64,000 nucleotides of DNA. It comes from Bacteroidales bacterium M8. Lineage in GTDB: Bacteria > Bacteroidota > Bacteroidia > Bacteroidales > Muribaculaceae. The stretch lies in contig LUJS01000017.1 of the NCBI GenBank assembly GCA_001689495.1, forward strand, positions 86,601 to 150,600, in the 5' to 3' direction. The translations under genes and the position numbers were made by a program. Every line of letters begins with the position of its first letter. Position 1 is the first letter of the stretch. Of this stretch, positions 9,748-19,055 are shown one piece after another. A model generated the notes under the pieces. That model did not search any database, was not told the DNA's origin, and worked only from the letters and a program-made list of their open reading frames with translations.

Positions 9748-9795
9748 GGTGGCTGACACCACCTGCGGAGGCACACCTCCGACGCAGCAAAATTA
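9748..9795 (-). promoter_or_regulatory. Putative susC promoter with a structured 5' leader
   Basis: On the minus strand TAATTTTG (9788-9795) matches the Bacteroidetes -7 box TAnnTTTG; no convincing -33 box is seen, as is usual for activator-dependent promoters. The predicted leader is about 90 nt. It holds two adjacent hairpins: TGCGGAGG/CCTCCGaCGCA (9764-9786) and GGTGG/CCACC (9748-9763). The promoter call rests on the box alone. Confidence 0.5.
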
Positions 9796-9895
9796 CATTT
9801 ATTAACAGAATGGCAGGGATGATAATCGTTCAGATAGGGTGGATTTTCTGTCAAACCCTGCTTTTGGGCTATTTTCGGGGGTGATTGGGGGATGG

Positions 9896-9936
9896 TTGGA
9901 CTGGTTGAACTAGTTTAAGTAGACCAACCAGACCAA
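9896..9936 (-). terminator. Imperfect palindrome after the GH2 gene, possible terminator
   Basis: TTGGACTGGTTG (9896-9907) and CAACCAGACCAA (9925-9936) form a 12-bp stem with one mismatch, just past the GH2 stop. No strong T-run follows on the minus strand, so termination would be weak. The sequence is made of iterated GGTTG/ACTGGTTG words, like other spacers in this window. Confidence 0.4.
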
Positions 9937-9946
9937 CTATCGCCAA

Positions 9947-12364
9947 TTACTTTGTCTCCAGCCTCAGGGTCGCTGCCTTGAGGCCGGGGGCGGTGGCGGT
10001 GAGGGTGACGGGGCCTGCCTCGGGGCGGCTGCGCAGTATCACCGTGGCGGCGCCGTTGAAGAGGCTGCGCGAGTCGCCCACGGTGAGCTCGTGGCTGTTG
10101 ATGTCGCCGTTGATCACGCCCACTATCTCGGCGGGGCCGTCGACCTTGAAGCTGACAAGGCCGGTGGCCTGACGGTCGCGGCGACCCTTCGAGTCGAGGG
10201 CCTCGATCTTGACATGCTGCAGGTCCATGCCGTCGGCGCTCCAAGCGTCGTTGTCGGCGGCGGCACTGAGGCGGGTGGCCTTGCCTGTGGTCTGGAGCTG
10301 ATGCGTGGCCACGGGCTTGGCCTGACCGTCGCGATAGGCGCGGGCCTCGATGCGTCCGGCCTTATAGGGTATGCCGTCCCAGACTATGCGGTTGCGGGCC
10401 TTGGTGTCGCCCACGTCGTTGCGCTTGCGGCCGAGGCTCTTGCCGTTGAGCAGCAGCTCGACCTCGTCGGCATTGGTATATGTGTAGAGCTTGACCGAGT
10501 CGCCGGGCTCGAAGTTCCAGCCGTCGGTGAAGGTGCGACCGCCCATGGCCACGCCGTTCCACTGCGTTGTCTTGGTCTCGCGGAAGGGTGCGACATATAC
10601 CATGGGCTCGTCGGGCTTGAAGAACGAGCGCAGGAACCATGCCATGGGCTTGGGCTCGAGCGAGATGTCGAACACGCCCTGTGCCCATCCCTTGGCGGGC
10701 CATCCGTGCGACTCGCCCAGATAGTCGATCATGCCCCAGTAGGCCAGACCGATTACCTTGTCGAGGTCCATCTCGAAGAAGTTGGGACCGAGGCCGCTGG
10801 TGTTGGCCTCACTCTGATAGAACATCATCCACGGGAAGCGGCGCGAGTCGCCGGGGAAGTACATGTAGCGGTAGTTGTATGCCGCGATGTCGGTCTCCAT
10901 GACCAGCGGCGCGGGCAGCGAGTCAGTCTTCTCGTTTCGTCCGCGGGGGTGCATGGCCACCGTGACGGGGCGGGTGGTGTCATAGCGGTTGAGCAGTGTC
11001 TTCTGCAGGTGATAGGGTGTCACGCCCCAGTCGTTGTATGCGAGGTCGGGAATGAGCTGCAACTCGTTGCCGAGGCTCCAGAAGACCACGCAGGGATGGT
11101 TGCGGTCGCGGCGCACCCACTCGGGCACGTCGTGCTGCCAGCGCTCGGTCCAGTCGGTGCGTCCTCCGCAATACTGGCCGGTCCACTTGTCATAGAGCTC
11201 GTCGACGACCAGTATGCCGTATTCATCGCACAGGTCGAGCAGCGATTCGCTATAGGGGTTGTGCGACGAGCGTATGTGGTTGAAGCCGAAATCCTTGAGC
11301 AGCTTGATGCGCTTCTCGATGGCGGCGGGATAGGCCGCGGCGCCGAGTGCCCCAAGGGTGTGATGGTTGGCTATGCCCTTGAGCAGCACCTTCTTGCCGT
11401 TGAGTTTCATGCCGAACTCGGGCGAGAACTCGATGCTGCGGATGCCGAATCTCTCGGTCACCTTGTCGGCCACCGTGCCGTCGGGACGATAGATTGTGGC
11501 CTCGAGGGTATAGAGGTTGGGATTCTCGCAGTCCCACAGCAGGGCGTTGTCCACGGCGATGCTGTCCAGACGGAACTCGCGCACCTTCTGGCGGCGGTAG
11601 TTCCATAGCTTGTTGCGGCCCGAATAGACCTTCGAGCCGTCAGGGGCGGTTATCTCGATGCCCACCTCGATGCTGTCGGCCTTGACATAGTTTGCCATCT
11701 CGGCGTCGACCACTACGGTCGAGCGCTCGGGACTGACGACGGGGGTGGTGATGTGCAGGCCGTGGCGGGTGAAGTATTGCGAGGGGTCGGTGACGTTGAT
11801 GTTGACGTCGCGATAGAGGCCGCCGCCGGTATACCAGCGCGAGTTCTCGGGCTTGCCGGTGTCTGCGCAGACGGCTATGACGTTGGGCTCGCCGTATTTA
11901 AGCAGCTTCGAGATGTCAGACTCGAAGCCGAGATAGCCGTAGTCGGTGCCGCCGATGCGCCGGCCGTTCAGCCACACGTCGCCCACCAGCATTATGCCCT
12001 CGAAGTCGAGCAGCACGCGCTTGCCGTCCCACGACGCATCGGGGGTGAATGCCTTGCGATACCATCCCTTGCCCATCTCCTTGAATCCGCGCGAGCTGAG
12101 ACGGCTGGCTATGTTGGCCATCTCGTTGGTCTTGTCGCCCTGTTCGGCGGCGTCGGGAGCCACCCACGGCTGGTGTATCTGGAAGTCGTGGGGCAGGTTG
12201 ACGCTCTGCCACGACGAGTCGTCGAAGGCGGGAGCCTCGGCACCGGCGATGTCGCCCGGGCTGAATCGCCAGCCTGAATTGATGTTGTGCGTGTCGCGCG
12301 CATGGGCGGCCGTGAGGCCGAGCGACATCGCGAGAGGAAGCAGTATCAGTGATGATGGTTTCAT
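9947..12364 (-). CDS. GH2-family glycoside hydrolase, probable beta-galactosidase
   Basis: This 805-residue exported enzyme has a signal peptide (about 1-23, LTAAHA). The GH2 order is sugar-binding jelly roll, immunoglobulin-like domain, then TIM barrel. The acid/base Glu is near residue 434 (SLGNELQ) and the nucleophile Glu is probably residue 519 (YQSEANTS). A C-terminal DUF4982-like domain (VELLLNGKSLG) and a further beta domain follow. GH2 enzymes in pectin loci usually remove beta-galactose from rhamnogalacturonan side chains, but beta-glucuronidase or other activities occur in the family. It starts 26 nt after the hybrid regulator stop and is probably transcribed with it. Confidence 0.88.
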   Translation of the reverse strand: MKPSSLILLPLAMSLGLTAAHARDTHNINSGWRFSPGDIAGAEAPAFDDSSWQSVNLPHDFQIHQPWVAPDAAEQGDKTNEMANIASRLSSRGFKEMGKGWYRKAFTPDASWDGKRVLLDFEGIMLVGDVWLNGRRIGGTDYGYLGFESDISKLLKYGEPNVIAVCADTGKPENSRWYTGGGLYRDVNINVTDPSQYFTRHGLHITTPVVSPERSTVVVDAEMANYVKADSIEVGIEITAPDGSKVYSGRNKLWNYRRQKVREFRLDSIAVDNALLWDCENPNLYTLEATIYRPDGTVADKVTERFGIRSIEFSPEFGMKLNGKKVLLKGIANHHTLGALGAAAYPAAIEKRIKLLKDFGFNHIRSSHNPYSESLLDLCDEYGILVVDELYDKWTGQYCGGRTDWTERWQHDVPEWVRRDRNHPCVVFWSLGNELQLIPDLAYNDWGVTPYHLQKTLLNRYDTTRPVTVAMHPRGRNEKTDSLPAPLVMETDIAAYNYRYMYFPGDSRRFPWMMFYQSEANTSGLGPNFFEMDLDKVIGLAYWGMIDYLGESHGWPAKGWAQGVFDISLEPKPMAWFLRSFFKPDEPMVYVAPFRETKTTQWNGVAMGGRTFTDGWNFEPGDSVKLYTYTNADEVELLLNGKSLGRKRNDVGDTKARNRIVWDGIPYKAGRIEARAYRDGQAKPVATHQLQTTGKATRLSAAADNDAWSADGMDLQHVKIEALDSKGRRDRQATGLVSFKVDGPAEIVGVINGDINSHELTVGDSRSLFNGAATVILRSRPEAGPVTLTATAPGLKAATLRLETK

Positions 12365-12390
12365 GGTATGTTATTTGGTCTATCTGATTT

Positions 12391-15300
12391 TCAGTTGTTT
12401 TTCAGGAATTGCGAGGGCGACATGCCGTATTCGTCCTTGAATGCCTCGCGATAGTGTGCCGGGCTGTTGAATCCGGTCATGTACGATATTTCGGCTATGC
12501 TGTAGTCGCGGCTCCTGAGCAGCTCGATGCTCTTGCCCAGCTTGACCTTGCGCACGTACTCGACAGGGGTCAGTCCGGTGAGCCCCTTGACCTTGCGGTA
12601 GAATGTCGAGTGGCTCATGAACATGTTGTCGGTCAGGAAGGCCATATCTATCTTGGCCGTGGTCATATTGTCGTTGATCAGGGTGTCGAGCTTTTCGAGG
12701 AACTCGCGATCCAGCTTGCTGAGCCGCGGCATGGGCGCGCTCTCCTCCTTGACCGTCTCGACTTCAGGCGGAGTCTCGGCGATGTGTGTCACCTCGTCGG
12801 CCGACGATGCGTGCTCGGCCACCGTGCGCGACAGGCGCCTGCGCCCCTCGAGCAGGTTGGCTATGCGGGTCTTGAGCAGCTTGGCGCTGAACGGCTTGGT
12901 CAGGTACGAGTCGGCGCCGCTCTCATATCCCTCCTCCTTGTCGGCGGTGGTGTCCTTGGCCGTGAGCAGTATGACGGGGATGTGCGACGTGCGTATGTCG
13001 GCCTTTAGTGTCTTGCACAGCTCTATGCCGCTCATGCCGGGCATCATGATGTCGCTGACCACGATGTCGGGGGTGTTGCGCAGGGCCATGTCGAGCCCCT
13101 CGTTGCCGTTTGAGGCGCTGATCACCGTATAGTCGCCAATCAGCGACTTGCCCACATAGTCGCGTATGTCGGCGTTGTCCTCGACGACGAGCACCACGGG
13201 GCGATTCTCGACAGGTGCGTCGTCCGTGCCGGCGCCCTCCTCCTTCTTCTCGGTGTCGGGGGCCTCCTTGTGTATGGCGTCGGGATAGATCTCGTCCATG
13301 CGTATCAGGAAGCTGAACGTCGAGCCCACGCCGAGCTTGCTCTCGACGCGCAGCAGACCCTTGTGCAGCTCGGCCAGCGACTTGACAAGTGCCAGACCGA
13401 TGCCGGTGCCCGATGCCTGATGCTTGCCCTTGGCCTGAAAATAGCGGTCGTATATGTGCGGCAGCACGTCGGCCTCGATGCCATAGCCGGTATCCTCGAC
13501 CGAAATGCGGGCATACTGCTCGTCGTCGTGCATGCAGGCGTCGAGCGAGAGCGCTATGTGGCCCTGCGAGGTGTACTTGATGGCGTTGGAGAGGAAGTTG
13601 TTGACGATGGTGGTGATGATCTCGCGGTCGAAGTACATGCGCGAGCTCAGCTTCTCGACCGAGAGCCTGAACTCCACGTTGTCGTTCTTGTATAGCTCCT
13701 TGTATCTCAGGCCAATCTCGGTGACGAGGTCGGAGAGGTTGCCGCGGGCCACGGTGAGCTGGCGGTTTTGCGTCTCGGTCTTGCGGAACTCCATGATCTG
13801 GTTTATCAGGTTGAGCAGGCGCACCGAGCTGCCGTGTATGCTCTTGATCTGCGGCACGAAGGCCTGCGGCAGCAGCTTGTCCTGCGCCAGATCCTCGAGC
13901 GGGCCGAGTATCAGCGTGAGCGGGGTGCGCAGCTCGTGGGCCACGTTGGTATAGAACCTCATGCGCTCGGCGTTGAGGTCCTGCTCCTCCTGACGGCGCT
14001 TGCGCTCCATGTCGAGATATTTGCGCTGTATCTCGTATTTGCTGTGCAGTTTCAGGCGCTTCTTGTACGAGCGTATCACGTACCACCCTATCAGCACCAC
14101 CGCTATTATATATAAGGTGATGGCCCACCACGTCAGCCACAGGGGCGTGCGCACGACGATGTCGAGCACCAGCGTGTTGGCATCGTTCCACTCGCCGTTC
14201 TTCAGGCGGGCCCTGAGCTTGAGGCGGTATCTGCCGTGCCTGAGATTCTTGAAATAGATGGAGTTGTCGTTGCCTATGTACTGCCACTCGCGGTCGAGCC
14301 CCTCGAGCAGGTATGCATACTCTATCTGCGGGGCCTCGGCATAGTTGTCGACCGTAAAGTGTATGCGCAGCGAGTTGCGGTCGTAGGGCACGGAGATGCG
14401 GCCGTCGTCGCCCGCAAAGAGTGGCTCGTTGCCGTTGGCCGTAACGCACTCGACGCTCACCAGCCTCACCGCAGGCGAGGGATGAACCGCCTTGGACATG
14501 AGCGGGCTGTGCGAGCTCAGACCACCTATCGAGCCCCAGTAGACCGTGCCGTCGGGGACGAGGGCGACAGATGCCGCCGAGAAACCGCTCTCGGGCAGGC
14601 CGTCACGATAGTCATAGTTCTCGAACCGTGACCTGCCCTTGCGCAGGCACGACACGCCCGAGTATGTCGATACCCAGATATTGCCCTTGAGGTCCTCGCA
14701 CACCGAGCGTATGTTGTTCTCGGGCAGCCCGTTGGCGTGGTTGTAGACCTTCATGTCGGCGGGTTTGTCCTCGTCGGCTATCCTGACGAGCCCCTCGTCG
14801 GTGGCGATCCAGACGGTGCCGTCGCTGTCCTGATAGAGCTGGTTGATGTTGTTCGATGGTAGTCCGTCGCGGCCGTCGATGCGCACGCGGCGCACTCCGC
14901 TGGTCTTGAAGATGAACAGGCCCTTGGCTCTCGTGCCTATCCACAGGCGGTCTTTCGAGTCCTTCATCAGCGCCGATATGGTGGGACGGGGCATATCGTC
15001 GTTGTATGCCTTCTCGGGGCTGACTACTCCGTCGCGATATGAGAAGAGCGAGCTTGTCGGACCTATCTCGGTGCCGATCCAGATGCGTCCGTCGCGGTCT
15101 TCGAGAAATGCGCCCACGTTGAACGTCTGTCCCAGATCCACGTGCTCGAACCTGTCGGCGTTGATGTCGAACCTGAGCACGCCGACATCGTTGACTCCGA
15201 GCCATACATTTCCCTTGCGGTCGGGATATACCACCGAGACCACAGACTGGTTGCGGTCGAGATATGGACCGAGGTCCCAGACGCGCACCACTGTGCCGTT

Positions 15301-16458
15301 GCGATAGAGGGCCAGCGAGTTCTCGCCACCCAGCCACAGGTTGCCGTCCATGTCTGACGCGATGCCATAGATGCGCTGCGGCGCCCCGAAGCCCGACGAG
15401 AGATTGTCGGTGCGGAACTCGGATACTGTCGAAGGGATGAAGTCGACACCCGTGCTGTAGTGCCCCACCCACACGTTGCCGTAGTTGTCCTCGCATATCT
15501 TGCGGATGTTGGGCGACGAGAGCAGAGTGTTGTCGGGTCTGAGACTGCGGACGCCGTAATAGGCGGCGGCAGTGACCGAGTCGGTGCGCAGGTCGAGGAT
15601 GGTGACCTCGCCGAGATCGGAGGCAAGGACTATGCGTCCGTCTATCGTCTCGGTGATGTCATAGATGTTGTCTACGGTGATGGCGCCGGGACGGGTCGGG
15701 ACGGGTATGAACTTGCGCGTGGCGGGATTGAACATCACCACGCCCTTGTTGGTGCCTATCCAGACGTTCTGGCGCGAGTCAATCTTGACGACCCTTATAT
15801 AATTGGATATTAAGTTTTTAGGGGGGGCTTCACCTTCAATTTTGTAATTTTCGGCCTTGCGGCGGTTCACGTCGACTATCGTGAGGCCGTTGCCGAACTG
15901 CCCCACATAGAGCTTGCCGGCGCCGTCGTCGACCAGCACGCGGGTGTGGTGGGCCAGCTCGGGGAAATCGGTGTCGGTATAGTTGGTGAACTCTCCGGTG
16001 CGGGTGTCGTAGTGCTGTATTCCCTTGTTGCGGTGCAGTATCCACAGACCGTCGGCGGCCCTGCTGATATCGGCGATGTCGTTGCTGAGCAGTCCGTTCG
16101 AGGCATGCAGCCTCGTCATCTCGCCGGTGTTGAAGTCATAGACGCCGATGCCCTTGAGGCGCGTTCCCATCCACAGGCACGAGGTGGCGGGCTCATAGAA
16201 CAGGCAGACAATCTCGTCGCTTGGGATGTCGGAGTTGCCCATGCTGTAGCGCTCGATATTGCTGCCCGAAATGCGGTTGAGGCCCGAGTTGGTGGCCACC
16301 CATACGAAACCTCGGCTGTCTACGATCATGTCATTGACGAATCCATTGCTCAGGCCCTCCTTGACACCGATGTGCCTGATGTGCGGGCTCATGGTGACGG
16401 CGGCTCCCGATAGCAACGGAAATATGATGAATATGACGTAAAGCAGGTGGCGAAGCAT
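12391..16458 (-). CDS. Hybrid two-component system sensor/regulator (HTCS)
   Basis: This 1355-residue protein fuses a sensor kinase and its response regulator. The order is a signal peptide (MLRHLLYVIFIIF), a periplasmic two-bladed propeller of Reg_prop repeats (about 25-680), a Y_Y_Y domain (about 690-760) and a TM helix near 775-797 (IIAVVLIGWYVI). HisKA follows with phospho-His near 841 (VAHELRTPL), then a HATPase (GTGIGLALVKS), a receiver with phospho-Asp near 1136 (VSDIMMPG) and a C-terminal AraC HTH (about 1250-1355). The start at 16458 gives the signal peptide; the same frame continues to 17322 but would overlap the divergent gene. HTCS proteins bind oligosaccharides in the periplasm and activate adjacent PULs. 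The likely targets here are the SusC and perhaps GH115 promoters. Confidence 0.95.
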   Translation of the reverse strand: MLRHLLYVIFIIFPLLSGAAVTMSPHIRHIGVKEGLSNGFVNDMIVDSRGFVWVATNSGLNRISGSNIERYSMGNSDIPSDEIVCLFYEPATSCLWMGTRLKGIGVYDFNTGEMTRLHASNGLLSNDIADISRAADGLWILHRNKGIQHYDTRTGEFTNYTDTDFPELAHHTRVLVDDGAGKLYVGQFGNGLTIVDVNRRKAENYKIEGEAPPKNLISNYIRVVKIDSRQNVWIGTNKGVVMFNPATRKFIPVPTRPGAITVDNIYDITETIDGRIVLASDLGEVTILDLRTDSVTAAAYYGVRSLRPDNTLLSSPNIRKICEDNYGNVWVGHYSTGVDFIPSTVSEFRTDNLSSGFGAPQRIYGIASDMDGNLWLGGENSLALYRNGTVVRVWDLGPYLDRNQSVVSVVYPDRKGNVWLGVNDVGVLRFDINADRFEHVDLGQTFNVGAFLEDRDGRIWIGTEIGPTSSLFSYRDGVVSPEKAYNDDMPRPTISALMKDSKDRLWIGTRAKGLFIFKTSGVRRVRIDGRDGLPSNNINQLYQDSDGTVWIATDEGLVRIADEDKPADMKVYNHANGLPENNIRSVCEDLKGNIWVSTYSGVSCLRKGRSRFENYDYRDGLPESGFSAASVALVPDGTVYWGSIGGLSSHSPLMSKAVHPSPAVRLVSVECVTANGNEPLFAGDDGRISVPYDRNSLRIHFTVDNYAEAPQIEYAYLLEGLDREWQYIGNDNSIYFKNLRHGRYRLKLRARLKNGEWNDANTLVLDIVVRTPLWLTWWAITLYIIAVVLIGWYVIRSYKKRLKLHSKYEIQRKYLDMERKRRQEEQDLNAERMRFYTNVAHELRTPLTLILGPLEDLAQDKLLPQAFVPQIKSIHGSSVRLLNLINQIMEFRKTETQNRQLTVARGNLSDLVTEIGLRYKELYKNDNVEFRLSVEKLSSRMYFDREIITTIVNNFLSNAIKYTSQGHIALSLDACMHDDEQYARISVEDTGYGIEADVLPHIYDRYFQAKGKHQASGTGIGLALVKSLAELHKGLLRVESKLGVGSTFSFLIRMDEIYPDAIHKEAPDTEKKEEGAGTDDAPVENRPVVLVVEDNADIRDYVGKSLIGDYTVISASNGNEGLDMALRNTPDIVVSDIMMPGMSGIELCKTLKADIRTSHIPVILLTAKDTTADKEEGYESGADSYLTKPFSAKLLKTRIANLLEGRRRLSRTVAEHASSADEVTHIAETPPEVETVKEESAPMPRLSKLDREFLEKLDTLINDNMTTAKIDMAFLTDNMFMSHSTFYRKVKGLTGLTPVEYVRKVKLGKSIELLRSRDYSIAEISYMTGFNSPAHYREAFKDEYGMSPSQFLKNN

Positions 16459-16501
16459 CTCTGTCTCGATTAGTTTTAAGGTATCCGGTGTCTTGGTGTT
16501 G

Positions 16502-16509
16502 CAAATATA
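16502..16509 (-). promoter_or_regulatory. Putative -7 box of the HTCS gene
   Basis: TATATTTG on the minus strand matches TAnnTTTG, 44-51 nt upstream of the HTCS start. A clear -33 box is not seen. The 238-bp divergent spacer (16459-16696) holds this box and the GH115 box, so both operons could be controlled from it. Confidence 0.45.
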
Positions 16510-16658
16510 CAAAGAATAGTTCAAACACAGTATCACCGATGGGGCATTTGATTGAAAAACCGCCCCAAATGATATAAATATGGGAGTTTGGCGTTGCATG
16601 GCACGAATATCGGGGGCGATTGCAAGAAAAAATGTGCCGCGGAAACCGGAATAATTGC

Positions 16659-16666
16659 TAACTTTG
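16659..16666 (+). promoter_or_regulatory. Putative -7 box of the GH115-uxuAB operon
   Basis: TAACTTTG matches TAnnTTTG and lies 30 nt before the chosen ATG at 16697, giving a leader of about 25 nt. The -33 region is poor, which suggests activator dependence. A box inside the extended reading frame supports the downstream start for GH115. Confidence 0.5.
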
Positions 16667-16696
16667 CCAACGGACAACCCTAAATCCGATTTTTCA

Positions 16697-19039
16697 ATGA
16701 ACAGACTATCGCTTTTGTTAATCCTGATAATGTCGGCCGCGAGTGTCGGCGCGACGGTCTTCAGGCACGGCGAGCCCGTCAGGGTCGCGGTGTCCGACAC
16801 GGAGCCGATACATGTCGGGACGGCAGTCGGGATTCTCGAAAAGGATTTCCGCTCGGTGCTCTCGAGTCCGGTCGAGAGGAGTGCCGACAAGGCTGACGTC
16901 ATCATAGGCACGCTGGGCAACGGCGGCATCATCGAAAGCCTCGGACTGGATTTCGGCGACCTCAAGGGGCGCCGCGAGGGTTTCGTGCTCGAATCGCTGC
17001 CCGACGGACGCATAGTCATAGCCGGGTCTGACAGCCACGGCACCGTCTTTGGCATCATGGAACTGTCGAGGATGCTCGGCGTGTCGCCGTGGGAGTGGTG
17101 GGCCGACGTGACACCCGAGCCAAGGGAGAGCGTCGAGATACCCGCGGGCCATCGCACGGTGCAGTCGCCGTCGGTGAGGCTGAGGGGAATATTCATAAAC
17201 GACGAGGACTGGGGCCTGATGCCGTGGAGCGGCACCACATACGAGCCCGAGTGCGGTCTGCACACCATAGGTCCGAGGACCAACGAGAAGATATTCGAGC
17301 TGATGACGCGCCTGCGCGCCAACTATTACTGGCCCGCCATGCACGAGTGCACCAAGCCATTCTTCCTCACCCCCGGCAACCGCGAGGCCGCCGAGAAATA
17401 CGGCATATACATAGGCGGGTCTCACTGCGAGCCCATGGCATCGAGCACCGCGGGCGAGTGGCCAGTGCGAGGCAAGGGGAAGTATGACTATGTCAACAAC
17501 CGCGACAGCGTATATGACTTCTGGGAAGAGCGCGTCAGGGAGGTGGCCGGTCAGGAAATCGTCTACACGCTGGGCATGCGCGGCGTGCACGACAGCAAGA
17601 TGCTCGGAGCCAAGACCGTCGACGATCAGAAAGAGGCTCTGGCCCGCGTGCTGGCAGACCAGCGCGGCCTCATAGCCAAGCACGTCAGCCCCGATGTCGA
17701 GAGCGTGCCACAGGTCTTCATCCCCTACAAGGAGGTGCTCGACGTCTATGACGCAGGGCTCGAGGTGCCCGACGACGTCACGCTGATGTGGTGCGACGAC
17801 AACTACGGATACATACGCCACTTCCCCACCGAGACCGAGCGTGCCCGCAAGGGTGGCAACGGCATATACTATCACGTCTCATACTGGGGTCGCCCCCACG
17901 ACTACCTGTGGCTGTGTACGTTCAGCCCCTACATGCTATGGCAGCAGATGTCCGAGGCATACGACCGCGGCATCCGCGACATGTGGATACTCAACGTGGG
18001 CGACATCAAGCCCGCCGAGTATCAGACCGAACTGTTCATGGACATGGCGTGGGACATGGACGGCGTGCGCCGCAAGGGCGTGCGCGACCACATGCGCGAC
18101 TTCTACGTCCGCGAGTTCGGACACGATGTCGGCGGCAGCCTCCCCGCCATACTCGACACCCACTACCGTCTGGCGCAGGAGAGAAGACCCGAGTTCATGG
18201 GGGGCACCCGCACCGAGGAGGCCGACCGCAAGTACTGGTCGACCATACGCGACATACCGTGGACCGAGAGCCAAGTCAACACCCGCCTCGGTCAATACCG
18301 CGCCATGTCGGACAGCGTCGAGCGCCTTGCGGCACTCGTGCCCCAAGCCCGCAGGGACGCATTCTTCCAGCTGGTCAAGTATCCCGTGCAGGGGGCCACG
18401 CAGATGAACGTGAAGGCCCTCACGGCACAACTGGCCCGCTACGGCAAGGCCGACTGGGCAGACTCTGATCGTGCCCTTGACAGCATCAAGACACTGACAC
18501 GCATATATAACGAGGGATACGACAACAACGGCAAGTGGCGCGGCATCATGTCTCACGAGCCCCGCAAGCTGCCCGTGTTCGGCCCCGTGCCCCACGAGAG
18601 CTCGGGTGTCCCCTACCCCTATGTGGCCGAGCCTCTGGCCATCCTCGACGGCATGGACGCCGTCGGCAGTCACAAGCCATGCCCCGGACTGGGCCACGGC
18701 GCACGCAGCGCGTCGCTGGTCAAGGGCGAGCCGGTGGAATTCAGGTTCGATACCCCGGCCGCGGGCGACTCGCTTGTAGTCGAGCTGGCCATGCTCCCCT
18801 CCCACCCCATCGACGGCAAGGCACTTGCCATGACCGTCAGTATCAACGGCTCGGAGCCGCAGACAGTCGACTATGCCACGCAGGGGCGCAGCGAGGAGTG
18901 GAAACAGAACATACTGCGCGGTCAGGCCGTGAGGAGGCTCACGTTCAAGCCCGACGCAAGCAACAGGAATTCAATAACTTTAACGCCTCTGAGCGAGGGA
19001 ATCGTACTCGACAGGGTGTTGATATACGGTAAACACTAA
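16697..19039 (+). CDS. GH115-family alpha-glucuronidase
   Basis: This 780-residue exported enzyme has a signal peptide at about 1-21 (LLLILIMSAASVGA). GH115 features include RLRGIFINDEDWGL, NYYWPAMHE, GGSHCEPM, TLGMRGVHD (near 290), WCDDNYGY and YYHVSYWGRP, followed by a C-terminal beta domain. GH115 enzymes remove (4-O-methyl-)glucuronic acid from glucuronoxylan, and some act on arabinogalactan. The following uxuA and uxuB genes use glucuronate-derived sugars, which supports this role. The frame extends 14 codons upstream, but the ATG at 16697 begins the signal peptide and sits after a promoter box. Confidence 0.92.
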   Translation: MNRLSLLLILIMSAASVGATVFRHGEPVRVAVSDTEPIHVGTAVGILEKDFRSVLSSPVERSADKADVIIGTLGNGGIIESLGLDFGDLKGRREGFVLESLPDGRIVIAGSDSHGTVFGIMELSRMLGVSPWEWWADVTPEPRESVEIPAGHRTVQSPSVRLRGIFINDEDWGLMPWSGTTYEPECGLHTIGPRTNEKIFELMTRLRANYYWPAMHECTKPFFLTPGNREAAEKYGIYIGGSHCEPMASSTAGEWPVRGKGKYDYVNNRDSVYDFWEERVREVAGQEIVYTLGMRGVHDSKMLGAKTVDDQKEALARVLADQRGLIAKHVSPDVESVPQVFIPYKEVLDVYDAGLEVPDDVTLMWCDDNYGYIRHFPTETERARKGGNGIYYHVSYWGRPHDYLWLCTFSPYMLWQQMSEAYDRGIRDMWILNVGDIKPAEYQTELFMDMAWDMDGVRRKGVRDHMRDFYVREFGHDVGGSLPAILDTHYRLAQERRPEFMGGTRTEEADRKYWSTIRDIPWTESQVNTRLGQYRAMSDSVERLAALVPQARRDAFFQLVKYPVQGATQMNVKALTAQLARYGKADWADSDRALDSIKTLTRIYNEGYDNNGKWRGIMSHEPRKLPVFGPVPHESSGVPYPYVAEPLAILDGMDAVGSHKPCPGLGHGARSASLVKGEPVEFRFDTPAAGDSLVVELAMLPSHPIDGKALAMTVSINGSEPQTVDYATQGRSEEWKQNILRGQAVRRLTFKPDASNRNSITLTPLSEGIVLDRVLIYGKH

Positions 19040-19055
19040 CAAAACGCAATAGACT

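Noticed and set aside
16459..17322. N-terminal extension of the HTCS frame by 288 codons
   Set aside because: It overlaps the divergent GH115 gene and its promoter, has no domain, and the ATG at 16458 begins a proper signal peptide.
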